A stretch of 64,000 bases of DNA, from assembly GCF_014642875.1 (NCBI RefSeq), contig NZ_BMJC01000006.1, positions 310,001 to 374,000 of the forward strand, read 5' to 3'. The DNA comes from Puia dinghuensis. GTDB lineage: Bacteria; Bacteroidota; Bacteroidia; Chitinophagales; Chitinophagaceae. The notes under the pieces were generated by a model. It was not told where the DNA came from. It worked only from the letters and a program-made list of their open reading frames with translations, and ran no database searches. Shown one piece after another: positions 52,461-61,647 of this stretch (within the stretch, counting starts at the first letter, position 1; each line of letters starts with the position of its first letter). The position numbers and the translations under genes were made by a program.

Positions 52461-53008
52461 GGTTGTGCCAGTGAAGAATTATAAGATCTTATTTCCAAAT
52501 GATAGAACACATCATCCACCGGCATCAAGGGGAATATAGTCGGAAGCGCCGTCTTTTCCACTCTTACGAATCCATTCCGCTCATAAAAACGATGCGCGGC
52601 CTTCATGCTGGTTATCGTTCCTAAATATAAATGTTCCAGCCCATTCTCCCGGCTATAGGTGACGAGGGTTTCGAGTAATCGTTGCGCCACGCCCCATTGT
52701 TTTCCCCTGAAAGGAGGTTTTACAAACATTTTCCGGATGACGCCGATCGGCGGATGGATGACGCCCCGGGAATCACCGGCCGGGACAGGTACCAGCAGGC
52801 CGATGGTGCCGGCCAGTTCTCCGTCGACAAAAGCGCCCCAGAAATGACCACCGGGCCGGAAATAAGCCGCTTCCAGGTCGGCCAGGTCAGGCTGGTCGGC
52901 GAGCGTGATCGGAACATGAAACTCGGTCTGCTGGATGGGCAATATCAATTCCGCCACCTCGTCGCGACGGGCATTTGATAAAGGCAGAATAGTAAGTTGC
53001 GGTTGCAT
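52457..53008 (-). CDS. GNAT-family N-acetyltransferase
   Basis: The 183-residue protein has the GNAT acetyl-CoA site VKPPFRGKQWGVAQRLLETLVTYS (the R/QxxGxxA pattern), preceded by GTIGLLVPV and followed by LYLGTITSMKAAHRFYERNGFV. The substrate is unknown. It is the first gene of a two-gene operon with the MarR-type regulator, so its product may be the regulated activity, for example acetylation of a toxic amine. Confidence 0.88.
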   Translation of the reverse strand: MQPQLTILPLSNARRDEVAELILPIQQTEFHVPITLADQPDLADLEAAYFRPGGHFWGAFVDGELAGTIGLLVPVPAGDSRGVIHPPIGVIRKMFVKPPFRGKQWGVAQRLLETLVTYSRENGLEHLYLGTITSMKAAHRFYERNGFVRVEKTALPTIFPLMPVDDVFYHLEIRSYNSSLAQP

Positions 53009-53012
53009 AAGG

Positions 53013-53036
53013 CAAATATACGTAGAAATCTACGTA
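53013..53036 (-). promoter_or_regulatory. Promoter and palindromic operator of the GNAT-marR operon
   Basis: The minus strand has TATATTTG (53020-53013) four bases before the GNAT ATG. Overlapping its upstream side is a perfect palindrome, TACGTAGA-AA-TCTACGTA, at 53019-53036. A smaller GTAG-TTGA-CTAC stands next to it. A bound MarR dimer would cover the -7 box. Confidence 0.7.
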
Positions 53037-53163
53037 GTTGACTACATATTTTCTCGGAATTATGCAGTAATTTTCAAAAAAACTTCCGGGTCTGTCCAAT
53101 TTGTCCCACCCTGTTTGATATTGACTTGTAATCAACATCAAATCACATTTAAACATTATCAAA

Positions 53164-53520
53164 ATGGACGAGTACATCTTGATTTTCAGACACGAAGACG
53201 GCACCAAAGTAGCCTCCCCCGAACAGATACAGGTGTGGATGAAACAAACCATGGACTGGATAGGAGGCATCGCCGCCCAGAACAAGTTTTCCCATGGCAA
53301 CGGCCTGCCCTTCGATGGCGCCAAAGTTGTGCACCACAAAGGTATTGTCACCAATGGCCCCTTTGGGGAAATAAAGGAGACCATCGGCGGGTACATCGTT
53401 GTAAAGGCGGAGTCAGTCGACGAAGCGGTGGAGTTTGCCAAGGGTTCCCCGGTATTGCAGGGGGATGGTAATACCGTGGAGGTACGAAAAATTATGAAAG
53501 GCGGCGATGGAGTCCACTAA
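53164..53520 (+). CDS. YCII-related (DGPF-type) protein
   Basis: A 118-residue cytoplasmic protein of the YCII-related family, ferredoxin-like fold. The family motif usually reads DGPF; here it is NGPFGEIKETIGGYIVVKAES. The next gene is an ECF-type sigma factor overlapping it by 14 bases. YCII/DGPF proteins are known genomic partners of ECF42 sigma factors, so this is probably a regulated target or a co-factor. The enzymatic role is unknown. Confidence 0.88.
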   Translation: MDEYILIFRHEDGTKVASPEQIQVWMKQTMDWIGGIAAQNKFSHGNGLPFDGAKVVHHKGIVTNGPFGEIKETIGGYIVVKAESVDEAVEFAKGSPVLQGDGNTVEVRKIMKGGDGVH

Positions 53521-54808
53521 TACAACTCAAGGCAATGCTGCTCAAAGCCTCCGCACGTCAGCGTCGGAGGCTTTGATCCCTCACTTATTCCGGATGGAAT
53601 TTACAAAGATCGCTGCAGTGCTTTGCAAACTGTTCGGCATCGATCATATCGAAGTCGCGGAGGATATCGCAGGGGAGACCTTCCTGGCTGCCCTGGAGAC
53701 ATGGCCTTATAAAGGAGTTCCGCCGAACCCAACAGCCTGGCTGTATGCCATCGCCAAGAACAAGACAAAAAACTATCTCCATCGTAACCAGATCTATACC
53801 GGGAAGGTGATGCCCCGGCTGAAACAGGAATCCAACGAACAATCGCTGACCGGCGAGCCGGTGGAGCCGGAGATCGACCTGTCCGAAAAGAATATCACCG
53901 ACAGCCAGCTGCAGATGCTGTTTGCCGTCTGCCACCCTACACTTCCCACGGAAGCGCAGATCTGTCTGGCGCTTCGTATCCTTTGCGGCTTTGGCATCGA
54001 CGAAATTGCCAACGCCTTTCTCAGTAATAAAGAGACCATCAACAAACGGCTTTTCAGGGCCAAAGAAAAACTGCGGTCAGAGCGAAAGCCCATCGGGTTT
54101 CCCCCCGCGGCGGAGATCGGCCAGCGCCTGGAAACCGTCCTGCTCACCTTATACCTGTTGTATAACGAAGGATATTATTCCGAAAGCCAGGATGCTGTCC
54201 TGAGGGAAGACCTGTGCCAGGAAGCCATGCGGCTAACGTATCAGCTGATCCAAAACGAATCCACCAATCGCCCGGAAGTAAACGCCTTGTTCTCCCTGAT
54301 GTGTTTTCATGCCTCCCGTTTCCCGGCCAGGAAGGACGAAAACGGGGAGATCGTCCTTTACGCCGACCAGGATGAAGCCCTCTGGGATCAAACCCTTATC
54401 GCCAAAGGCGCTTATCACCTGCACCAGGCATCCCAAGGGAATACCTTGTCAAAATACCATCTGGAAGCCAGCATTGCCTGGTGGCATACGATAAAGACCG
54501 ATAGCAAGGAAAAATGGGAGAACATTCTGCAACTGTACAACCGGCTTTTGCAAATAGCCTACTCCCCCATCGCGGCCCTGAACCGGACCTACGCCCTGTC
54601 AAAAGCCAACGGGAAACAGGAAGCCATAGTCGCTGCGGAACAGCTGAAACTCACCGACAACCCTTATTACTATACTCTCCTGGGCGAACTATACAGGGAC
54701 ATCGATAAAGGTAAAGTCCTGTCCCATCTGAAAACGGCCCTTACCCTGGCAAGGACGAAAACGGACAGGAAGCTGATACAAAGGAAGCTGGATTCGCTTG
54801 AAAAATAG
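53507..54808 (+). CDS. ECF42-like RNA polymerase sigma factor with long C-terminal extension
   Basis: A 433-residue sigma-70-family factor. The N-terminal 180 residues hold regions 2 and 4: DHIEVAEDIAGETFLAALETWP, NPTAWLYAIAKNKTKNYLHR and LCGFGIDEIANAFLSNKETINKRLFRAKEKLR. The C-terminal 240 residues are helical (TLYLLYNEGYYSESQ, AHYHLHQASQG-like parts, SPIAALNRTYALSKANGKQEAI) and resemble TPR-like repeats. This and the overlapping YCII gene are the hallmarks of group ECF42, for which no anti-sigma factor is needed; the C-terminal part is thought to control activity. Target promoters cannot be predicted here. Confidence 0.88.
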   Translation: MESTNTTQGNAAQSLRTSASEALIPHLFRMEFTKIAAVLCKLFGIDHIEVAEDIAGETFLAALETWPYKGVPPNPTAWLYAIAKNKTKNYLHRNQIYTGKVMPRLKQESNEQSLTGEPVEPEIDLSEKNITDSQLQMLFAVCHPTLPTEAQICLALRILCGFGIDEIANAFLSNKETINKRLFRAKEKLRSERKPIGFPPAAEIGQRLETVLLTLYLLYNEGYYSESQDAVLREDLCQEAMRLTYQLIQNESTNRPEVNALFSLMCFHASRFPARKDENGEIVLYADQDEALWDQTLIAKGAYHLHQASQGNTLSKYHLEASIAWWHTIKTDSKEKWENILQLYNRLLQIAYSPIAALNRTYALSKANGKQEAIVAAEQLKLTDNPYYYTLLGELYRDIDKGKVLSHLKTALTLARTKTDRKLIQRKLDSLEK

Positions 54809-54841
54809 CTACATTTAGGTCCATTTTTGAGGCAGTTCGTT

Positions 54842-55927
54842 ATGAACAAACCATTTCCCAACTCCTCCCGCAGTATGATCGAGACCATCCTCGTGGTCTT
54901 ACTGTTGCTGGGCCTGACGCTCGCAGTGTATGATGTATTGAGGGTCTTCTTTGGCATCCTGACCTTTGCCCTTATCTTTTCCGTCTCGTTTGCCGGTGTC
55001 TTCGAATGGCTGGCGAAGCTGTTGGGCGGCCGCCGGGTGTTGGCGTCGATCATCTATACAATAGTACTCATCGCCATCATCGCCCTGCCCATTACCCTGA
55101 TCATCTCCGCCCTGCGTCATCATGTAAAGGAAGCCATCGCCTGGATGAACGATATAAAGACCAACGGGCTGCCGCCCCTCCCGGCATGGATCACCCGGCT
55201 GCCGCTTGTCGGCGAGGACATCAGCACCTTCTGGCAGCAATTGCAAAGTAGTCCGCGGGAGACCATCGTCTCCCATGGTGAGCCGATCAGAGCAACCTTG
55301 CGGCATATCCTTACCAGCGGGGCGGGTATCGTCGGTACGGGTCTGCAATTCATTGCGGGCGTCATCATCTCCGCCTTTCTTCTTGTCTCGGGGGAAAAGA
55401 TGCTGAGCCCGGTGAAAGCAGTGATGCAACACCTGCTGGGCAGGCGGGAAGGGCTCTCCCTGATACAAGCTACCACCGTGGCTATTAAAAGCGTATCCAT
55501 CGGCGTGATGGGAACGGCCTTCATCGCCTCCATCATCTCCTGGCTCGGGCTCATCATCGCCGGCATCCACTACGCCATCCTGCTTTCGGCGCTTATCTTC
55601 TTCCTGGTATTGATCCAATTGGGCCCCCTGCTGGTATGGGTGCCGCTGGTGATCTGGACGGCCAGCCAGGGACATACCGGCATGACCGTATTCCTGATCA
55701 TTTATGGCATTGCCCTGCTGATCATCGACGGCTTGCTAAAGCCGGTGCTCATCGCAAAAAGCGGCGGGAAACTGCCTTTCCTCGTCCTCTTTCTCGGAGT
55801 CGTCGGGGGATTGGCCGCATGGGGTTTCACCGGCATGTTCAAAGGCGCCATCATCCTATCGGTGTCCTATACCCTGTTCGATTCCTGGTTGGAAAAAAGA
55901 AACGACTCCGGGGTTATTCAACGCTGA
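54842..55927 (+). CDS. AI-2E-family transporter
   Basis: A 361-residue membrane protein with about eight helices, two before and six after a soluble segment (residues 90-150). The signature LIQLGPLLVWVPLVIWTASQGH and the C-terminal LLKPVLIAKSGGKLPFLVLFLGVVGGLAAWGFTGMFKGAII are typical of the AI-2E/PerM family. Despite the name, members include exporters and Na+/H+ antiporters, so autoinducer transport is not implied. The ATG at 54842 starts the first hydrophilic segment; an in-frame TTG five codons earlier is less likely. Confidence 0.85.
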   Translation: MNKPFPNSSRSMIETILVVLLLLGLTLAVYDVLRVFFGILTFALIFSVSFAGVFEWLAKLLGGRRVLASIIYTIVLIAIIALPITLIISALRHHVKEAIAWMNDIKTNGLPPLPAWITRLPLVGEDISTFWQQLQSSPRETIVSHGEPIRATLRHILTSGAGIVGTGLQFIAGVIISAFLLVSGEKMLSPVKAVMQHLLGRREGLSLIQATTVAIKSVSIGVMGTAFIASIISWLGLIIAGIHYAILLSALIFFLVLIQLGPLLVWVPLVIWTASQGHTGMTVFLIIYGIALLIIDGLLKPVLIAKSGGKLPFLVLFLGVVGGLAAWGFTGMFKGAIILSVSYTLFDSWLEKRNDSGVIQR

Positions 55928-55944
55928 CCCGCAGGTTACTTTCC

Positions 55945-57351
55945 CTACAGCCCGCTATCGGTCATCACCGGCCAGTCGTCGGTACGGAAAGGCGCCAGCG
56001 GCAGCCCGTCCTTACCAAAGATGTTGCCGATGCCGGCATTGTCGAACTGATAGCGGACGGCAACGGGTTTTTTTACCGCCGGGGCGGAGACGATCATCCT
56101 GCTGCCTTCTATCTTCGCCTTCGCGGGATAGAAGACCTTGTCCTCTCCCGCGATGACCAGTTCTATTGGTTCTTTGCCTTTCAGCAGGAGTCCGTCCGGC
56201 GCATCGGTGATGGTGAGTATCGCCTTATCGCCCTTGATCTCCATGCTTTGATAGGTGGGATTTTTGAAGGTTATACCGCTGCGATGATAGGTTTCCGCCA
56301 GGGCCCAGCTGGCCAGCCGCAGCCCGACATCGTGTTTGTCCTTGGGATGAATATTTGCGGTGTCCGTAACCAGATCGCTGATGACAACCATTCCGGTATT
56401 CTCCAGGCGCATCGTACGGGCTTCCTCCTCGCGGACAACGGCGCCCTGGTCTTTTACCCCATAAGCGAAAGGCGCTATCTGCACATAATAAAAGGGTAGC
56501 GGCGCATTCCAGGCCCCGCGCCACGAAGCGATCATCGTCGAAAGCAGTTTCCCGTAGGTGTGCGGAGCCTCCGTATTGCTTTCACCCTGGTACCAGAGGG
56601 CGCCCGCGATGGCAAAAGGAGTCAGCGGTGCGATCATCGCGTTATAACAATAGCCGGGCGTATACGGCCATCCCTTGGCGGGCTTCTGTTTCTCCGCCGC
56701 GGCCTTCAGGACGGGGTCGCCATTCACCAGGCCAGCAGGCGTCCACACTTCGGCAGGCGTACCACCCCAGGCGGCCTCTATCAGCCCGATGGGAACGTTC
56801 AGCTCCCCGTTGAGTTTCTTAGCAAAGAAATAGGCCACCGCGCTAAACTGCTTCAATTCATTGGAATCACAAACCGTCCATTTCCCCGGGCAGTCGTCCT
56901 GCGGGTAGGCTGCCGTCGTCCTGGGCACATGAAAGAAGCGGATATTGGAGTTATAGCAGGAAGGCAGTTCGGCTTGTACATCGGGCAGCCCCCAGGACTC
57001 GGACATCTCCATGTTGGATTGACCGCTGCAGACCCAGACCTCCCCGATGAGAATATTTTCCAGCGTAAGGGTATTCTGGCCTTTTATAGTGATCGTATAA
57101 GGGCCACCTGCAGCGGGGGTTGCCAGCGACAGTTTCCAGTTGCCGTCCCGGGTACCCTTCACCGAATCTACCTTGCCGTCCCAGGAAGCGGTGATCATGA
57201 TCTTTTCTTGCGGCTCGCACCAGCCCCAAAGGTTTACCTGCGACCGCTGCTGCAGGACCATATTGCTGGAAAGGACGTTTGGCAAGCGCACATCGGCGCG
57301 ACAGAGAACAAAAGCGGATAGGGACAGGATCAGCAAACTAAGTTTTCTCAT
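55945..57351 (-). CDS. Sialate O-acetylesterase-like exported esterase
   Basis: A 468-residue SGNH-type esterase with a signal peptide (…FVLCRAD). The catalytic blocks are VCSGQSNMEMS with Ser112, GALWYQGESN and NIHPKDKHDVG with Asp and His. An N-terminal Ig-like part (NVLSSNMVLQQ) is normal for the sialate O-acetylesterase family, which removes acetyl groups from sugars. In Bacteroidota it often acts on plant or host glycans; here no glycan-degradation genes are beside it. It converges on the AI-2E gene. Confidence 0.88.
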   Translation of the reverse strand: MRKLSLLILSLSAFVLCRADVRLPNVLSSNMVLQQRSQVNLWGWCEPQEKIMITASWDGKVDSVKGTRDGNWKLSLATPAAGGPYTITIKGQNTLTLENILIGEVWVCSGQSNMEMSESWGLPDVQAELPSCYNSNIRFFHVPRTTAAYPQDDCPGKWTVCDSNELKQFSAVAYFFAKKLNGELNVPIGLIEAAWGGTPAEVWTPAGLVNGDPVLKAAAEKQKPAKGWPYTPGYCYNAMIAPLTPFAIAGALWYQGESNTEAPHTYGKLLSTMIASWRGAWNAPLPFYYVQIAPFAYGVKDQGAVVREEEARTMRLENTGMVVISDLVTDTANIHPKDKHDVGLRLASWALAETYHRSGITFKNPTYQSMEIKGDKAILTITDAPDGLLLKGKEPIELVIAGEDKVFYPAKAKIEGSRMIVSAPAVKKPVAVRYQFDNAGIGNIFGKDGLPLAPFRTDDWPVMTDSGL

Positions 57352-57397
57352 CGAATGAAATTTTTGACGGCCCTAAATTTATTACAAATGCGGCAAA

Positions 57398-58744
57398 TTA
57401 TTGCCAGTCAGCCTCGCTGAAGGTCGGGTCGAGCTCGTAGCGGGTATAGCGGATGAGGACCTTCTGGCCGTCCTGCTGGTCTGATTCGGTGAAGGGCAGC
57501 AGGAGCCCATCGACATTCCGAAGATCGCCATAGACACTCGTTCTTGTCTTGCCGGCCGATTTGACGCCATCCCCTATAAGCTGTCCATTGCCGTTGAGCA
57601 TGAACACAAATTCCTCGCCGTCCAGCATAAAGGTAACGGAAGTGTTGTTGTTGGGCTGATGCTGCTGTTTCAAAGACTCCATCCGGCTGATGACCTCCCG
57701 GCGCAATCCCAGGACGCCAGTGCAGAAGCCTTCTTTTATTTCCCTCATCCTGTCGGGTGACATACTGGTTTTGTTGCCATTCACCGTTACCCAGCCGGTG
57801 GCGCCTTCTACCTGTTCGAGGGCTGCGAGCGTAGAACCTTTGTACAGCTCGAGCCGGTAGCGTTGCTGGTGCAGGTCTATTTTGTTGATGAAGGTGATGT
57901 TGTTGATGGAGCCTGTTACCCTGGCACGTTGAAGGTTATCCAGGCGGGAGCCCCCCTGAACCTGGTTGGCCTTGTACAACAGCGCTTTGATAGTGGGGGC
58001 GTCGGTACCCGCGGCGCTGGTGGAATTGTGGGCTCCGGCTGTGGAGGATTTGGCGGAAGACGGGTCGTCCAAAAAATAGATATTGCCGTCGACGGCAGCC
58101 ATCACCGGTTTTTCGCCGGGGCGGCTAAAGAAGCTATGGGCCTGCGTGTGGCCATCGGCGTAGGTAAGCACCAGGACGCCATCTTTGATGGTGTAGTGAC
58201 CGCTGCCGCTGTTGCTGCGGGTGCTGCCGCCGGCCACCACGCCACCCCCGACCTGAGTAGCGGACATCGCGTTGCGGGAAAAATTGCCATTCCCATCGAA
58301 CGAGAGATCGGTGTTCGATGCGGTGCCTGCATAAGCGAGGCCGGTGCCCGCGCCACCCGAACTGTAGGCATAGTTGAAATGGTACATGCCCGGGGGGACG
58401 CTATTGGATTCCGGCAATTTTATCAGGTTATAGCCACCGCCGGTGAGCATATCACCTTGCAAGGTGTAGAAATCCTTTCCCCCTTTGGGATATTGCAGCA
58501 CTACCTTATTGCCGCTGACCGTATAGTGGCCGGTAGTGGCTGTCTTCCAGTCCGGCTTGTGCAGATCGGAGTTGAACGTGCCGTCAGACCGGAACCAGAT
58601 GACGTGATCGGTGCGGCCCATGCTGCCGGGACTGGCGCCAATGGTGACCTGCACCCCGGCAAAGACACCGTTGAGGCCGGATTGAGCGCAGGCTTGTTGC
58701 ACCACGAAAAGAAGGAGCAGAAAGAAGGGGAGGATAGGTCGCAT
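57398..58744 (-). CDS. Exported protein of unknown function
   Basis: A 448-residue protein with a signal peptide (…VVQQACAQ). The N-terminal 215 residues contain two similar beta-rich units of the form GHYTVSGNKVVLQYPKGGKDF and GHYTIKDGVLVLTYADGHTQAH, each preceded by a sandwich-like strand with DGTFNSDL or GNGNFSRNA. A Ser/Thr/Ala-rich linker (about 225-248) follows. The C-terminal 200 residues (SINNITFINKIDLHQQRYRLEL, VFMLNGNGQL, YGDLRNVDGLLLPFTE) resemble LolA-like outer-membrane lipoprotein carriers in their arrangement of strands. I do not recognise the whole protein. Confidence 0.65.
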   Translation of the reverse strand: MRPILPFFLLLLFVVQQACAQSGLNGVFAGVQVTIGASPGSMGRTDHVIWFRSDGTFNSDLHKPDWKTATTGHYTVSGNKVVLQYPKGGKDFYTLQGDMLTGGGYNLIKLPESNSVPPGMYHFNYAYSSGGAGTGLAYAGTASNTDLSFDGNGNFSRNAMSATQVGGGVVAGGSTRSNSGSGHYTIKDGVLVLTYADGHTQAHSFFSRPGEKPVMAAVDGNIYFLDDPSSAKSSTAGAHNSTSAAGTDAPTIKALLYKANQVQGGSRLDNLQRARVTGSINNITFINKIDLHQQRYRLELYKGSTLAALEQVEGATGWVTVNGNKTSMSPDRMREIKEGFCTGVLGLRREVISRMESLKQQHQPNNNTSVTFMLDGEEFVFMLNGNGQLIGDGVKSAGKTRTSVYGDLRNVDGLLLPFTESDQQDGQKVLIRYTRYELDPTFSEADWQ

Positions 58745-58828
58745 GGCTTTGATTTGATTTTGGGTCGCTCAACAATTGTTCCAGAGTAGCCGGGGCGCTT
58801 TTAAACTTTGCATTAAATTGCAAGGGTT

Positions 58829-61060
58829 ATGTCGACCGATACGAACAATGCGGAGTTTCAGCTAGCCGTACAATTTGTCAACCAGACTGCCCGGCCTATA
58901 TTCCTCACCGGCAAGGCCGGCACGGGCAAGACCACTTTTCTCAAATATATCCGTGAGAACAGTTTTAAGAAGATGGCTGTTGTGGCGCCCACCGGAGTGG
59001 CGGCCATCAATGCAGGCGGTACTACGATGCACTCTTTCTTCCAACTGCCGTTCGGTCCTTTTCTACCCACGGCAAGAACCGGTTGGTTTGGCGAGCAGGC
59101 TAACTTTTCCGATGTAAATAGCTTATTCCGCAACATCCGGTTCAACGCCAGTAAAAGAGAATTGTTGCAAGAGCTGGAACTGCTGATCATCGACGAGATC
59201 AGCATGGTGCGCGCCGACACCCTGGATGCCGTAGACACCATCCTGCGTCATTTCCGCAAGCAACCCGATCTGCCGTTTGGCGGTTTACAGGTATTGTATA
59301 TCGGCGACCTTTATCAATTGCCGCCCGTGGTATCCAATGCCGAATGGGATATCCTGAAAGCCTATTATAGCAGCCCGTTCTTCTTCGACGCACAGGTGGT
59401 GAAACAGGCCCCGCCAGTATACCTCGAACTGAAAAAGATCTACCGGCAGAAGGAAGGACGTTTCATCGAATTGCTGAACAATATTCGAAACAACCGGGCC
59501 AGTTGGCAAGACCTCGAATACCTGCATGATCATTACCAGCCGGAATTCATCCCGTCAAAGGGGGACCATTACATCACCCTTACCTCCCACAACGCGCAGG
59601 CCGACGGCATCAACCAGGAAGAGTTGTCCAAGCTGCGGGGCCGCACACAGGTTTTCGAGGCCACGGTGACGGGGGAATTTAATGACAAGGCCTATCCTGC
59701 CGAAAGGACCCTCACGTTGAAGGAAGGCGCACAGGTGATGCTGATAAAGAATGACAAGGGGGAAGTGAGACGATATTACAACGGCAAGATCGGTACCATC
59801 AAAAAACTGACGGACGACCGGCTCACCCTGGAATTCCCGGATGAACCCGATGAGCTGGTGTTGGAAAAGGAAACCTGGAAGAACATCCGGTATGCCTACA
59901 ACCGGGAGAAGGACGAGATCGAAGAGGAAGAGCTGGGCAGCTTTCGTCAATACCCCATCCGCCTGGCCTGGGCGATCACTATTCACAAAAGCCAGGGGCT
60001 TACCTTCGACAAGGCGGTGATCGACGCCGGTGCTTCTTTTGCACCGGGACAGGTCTATGTTGCGTTGAGCCGGCTAAGAGGATTGGATGGCCTTGTCCTG
60101 CGCAGCCGTATCCCGCCTTCTTCCATCAGCACCGACCCAAGGGTAGTGTTTTATACCAAAGACAGACAGGCGGAAGCAGCGGAAGACCAATTGGAGAAAG
60201 AACAACTCCACTTTATAGGCGACACCCTGCGGAATGCCTTTCAATGGCTGCGGTTGGTCGAACAACTGCAGGATCATTATACCGGCTATGCACACCGCAA
60301 GATACCGGAAAGAGAGGCGGCGGTGTTGTTAGGCCGAAAATGGCTGGAAAGCGTTCAGACGCAACAGGAGGTGGCGCAGAAATTCTCCCGGCAGTTGGAG
60401 CAGCTGTTGCCCGAAGCGGAGAACGATGGCTACCGGCAGTTGCAACAACGAACCGAAGCAGCAGCCGGGTATTTTACTCAGCTGCTCGAAGCGGAGGTGA
60501 TCACTCCTTTGCAGGAGCATATATCCGAGCTGCGGGCTAAGCAGAAGGCGAAGAAATACCTGCAGGAATTGCAGGCGTTGAAAGGGATTGTCGCCCGGAA
60601 GAAACAGCAGATAGAAGATGCGGCGAAAATAGTGTCGGGGCTGCAAAAGGGGGTGGATGCGACCCGGTTGCTATCGGGTATGGAAAACGATAGAAAGACC
60701 CGGCAGGCGACAGCGGACGAAGCCTCGGTAGCGCTTTCCACGAGCCGCCCGCAGAAGGGGGATACCAACCGCATCAGCCTGCAGCTGCATCGGGAAGGCT
60801 GTAGTGTAGCCGAGATAGCAAAGCGGCGCGGGTTGACGATATCCACCGTGGAGGGGCATCTGGCTTCGTTTATATTCACCGGGGAGATCGATGTCAAGGA
60901 GTTGGTAGCCGAGCATAAGATAGCGCTCATCCTTGCGGTGATAAAGGAGCTCGGCGGCAATGCGCTGGGGCCGATACGCGGAAGGCTGGGGGATGGTTAT
61001 TCCTTTGGGGAGATAAGAGCGGTGCTGAATTATTTTAAGTATACGAGCAAGGCGTCATGA
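58829..61060 (+). CDS. PIF1-like SF1 helicase with C-terminal HTH domain
   Basis: A 743-residue SF1 helicase. The Walker A motif is GKAGTGKTT, followed by PTGVAAINAGGTTMHSFFQLPFG, LIIDEISMVRADTLD (Walker B), LQVLYIGDLYQLPPV and, at the end of the motor domains, AWAITIHKSQGLTFDKAVIDAG and YVALSRLRGLDGLVL. These are the PIF1/RecD-type motifs. A long coiled-coil-like part (about 460-620) follows, then an HTH (about 650-680: GCSVAEIAKRRGLTISTVEGHL) of the kind found at the C-terminus of RecQ-like helicases. This Bacteroidota form probably unwinds G-quadruplexes or DNA repair intermediates; no direct evidence is seen. Confidence 0.88.
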   Translation: MSTDTNNAEFQLAVQFVNQTARPIFLTGKAGTGKTTFLKYIRENSFKKMAVVAPTGVAAINAGGTTMHSFFQLPFGPFLPTARTGWFGEQANFSDVNSLFRNIRFNASKRELLQELELLIIDEISMVRADTLDAVDTILRHFRKQPDLPFGGLQVLYIGDLYQLPPVVSNAEWDILKAYYSSPFFFDAQVVKQAPPVYLELKKIYRQKEGRFIELLNNIRNNRASWQDLEYLHDHYQPEFIPSKGDHYITLTSHNAQADGINQEELSKLRGRTQVFEATVTGEFNDKAYPAERTLTLKEGAQVMLIKNDKGEVRRYYNGKIGTIKKLTDDRLTLEFPDEPDELVLEKETWKNIRYAYNREKDEIEEEELGSFRQYPIRLAWAITIHKSQGLTFDKAVIDAGASFAPGQVYVALSRLRGLDGLVLRSRIPPSSISTDPRVVFYTKDRQAEAAEDQLEKEQLHFIGDTLRNAFQWLRLVEQLQDHYTGYAHRKIPEREAAVLLGRKWLESVQTQQEVAQKFSRQLEQLLPEAENDGYRQLQQRTEAAAGYFTQLLEAEVITPLQEHISELRAKQKAKKYLQELQALKGIVARKKQQIEDAAKIVSGLQKGVDATRLLSGMENDRKTRQATADEASVALSTSRPQKGDTNRISLQLHREGCSVAEIAKRRGLTISTVEGHLASFIFTGEIDVKELVAEHKIALILAVIKELGGNALGPIRGRLGDGYSFGEIRAVLNYFKYTSKAS

Positions 61061-61647
61061 ATATCCTGACTATCAGTTACCTCTCTACTAATTATTACCT
61101 GCTGGATAATGGTAAGCACCGGTTGTTGGTGGATGCAGGCTGGCCGGGCACGCTTGGCAGGTGGCAGCATGTACTCCGAAGTCGCGGAGTGCTATTGGGG
61201 GCCGGGGATCATTTCTTTGTGACCCATTTTCATCCCGATCATGCGGGGCTGGTGCAGGAATTGAAGGAGCAGGGATTACAATTTATCTTGTTGCAGGAGC
61301 AGGAGTATGCCATTCCGTTGATGCGTCCCTATATCAAGCCGGACACCGCCTATAAAGAAATTCAGCCTGCGGGCAATATTCTGCTGCCGGTGGCGGAAAG
61401 CCGGGATTTTCTCCGGAGGCTTGCATTCGCCGGGGAGTTCGTGCTTACGCCGGGTCATAGCGACGACAGCGTCACCCTTGTACTGGACAGCGGGGAGGCC
61501 TTCACCGGTGATCTTCCTTTGGGGATGCCCGATGGAGATAACCTCTTGCTTCGCCAAAGCCGGGAAAAGCTGCGGGCGATGGGGGTCAGCCGGGTTTATC
61601 AGGCGCATGGGCGGGAGGGCGGGCCTATTCCGTCCGGAGACTCTTGA
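61057..61647 (+). CDS. MBL-fold metallo-hydrolase
   Basis: A 196-residue metallo-beta-lactamase-fold protein. The metal site HFHPDH is visible at 57-62, with TPGHSDDSVTL and GDLPL as later metal ligands and QAHGRE close to the C-terminus. The substrate is unknown; this family includes glyoxalase II-like and phosphodiesterase-like enzymes. The start overlaps the helicase stop by four bases (ATGA), so the two are translationally coupled. Its stop lies 23 bases inside the converging permease gene. Confidence 0.88.
   Translation: MNILTISYLSTNYYLLDNGKHRLLVDAGWPGTLGRWQHVLRSRGVLLGAGDHFFVTHFHPDHAGLVQELKEQGLQFILLQEQEYAIPLMRPYIKPDTAYKEIQPAGNILLPVAESRDFLRRLAFAGEFVLTPGHSDDSVTLVLDSGEAFTGDLPLGMPDGDNLLLRQSREKLRAMGVSRVYQAHGREGGPIPSGDS

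Noticed and set aside
54842-55927. Autoinducer-2 exporter as a quorum-sensing locus
   Set aside because: The AI-2E family name is historical and no luxS or lsr gene is present, so quorum sensing is not supported.
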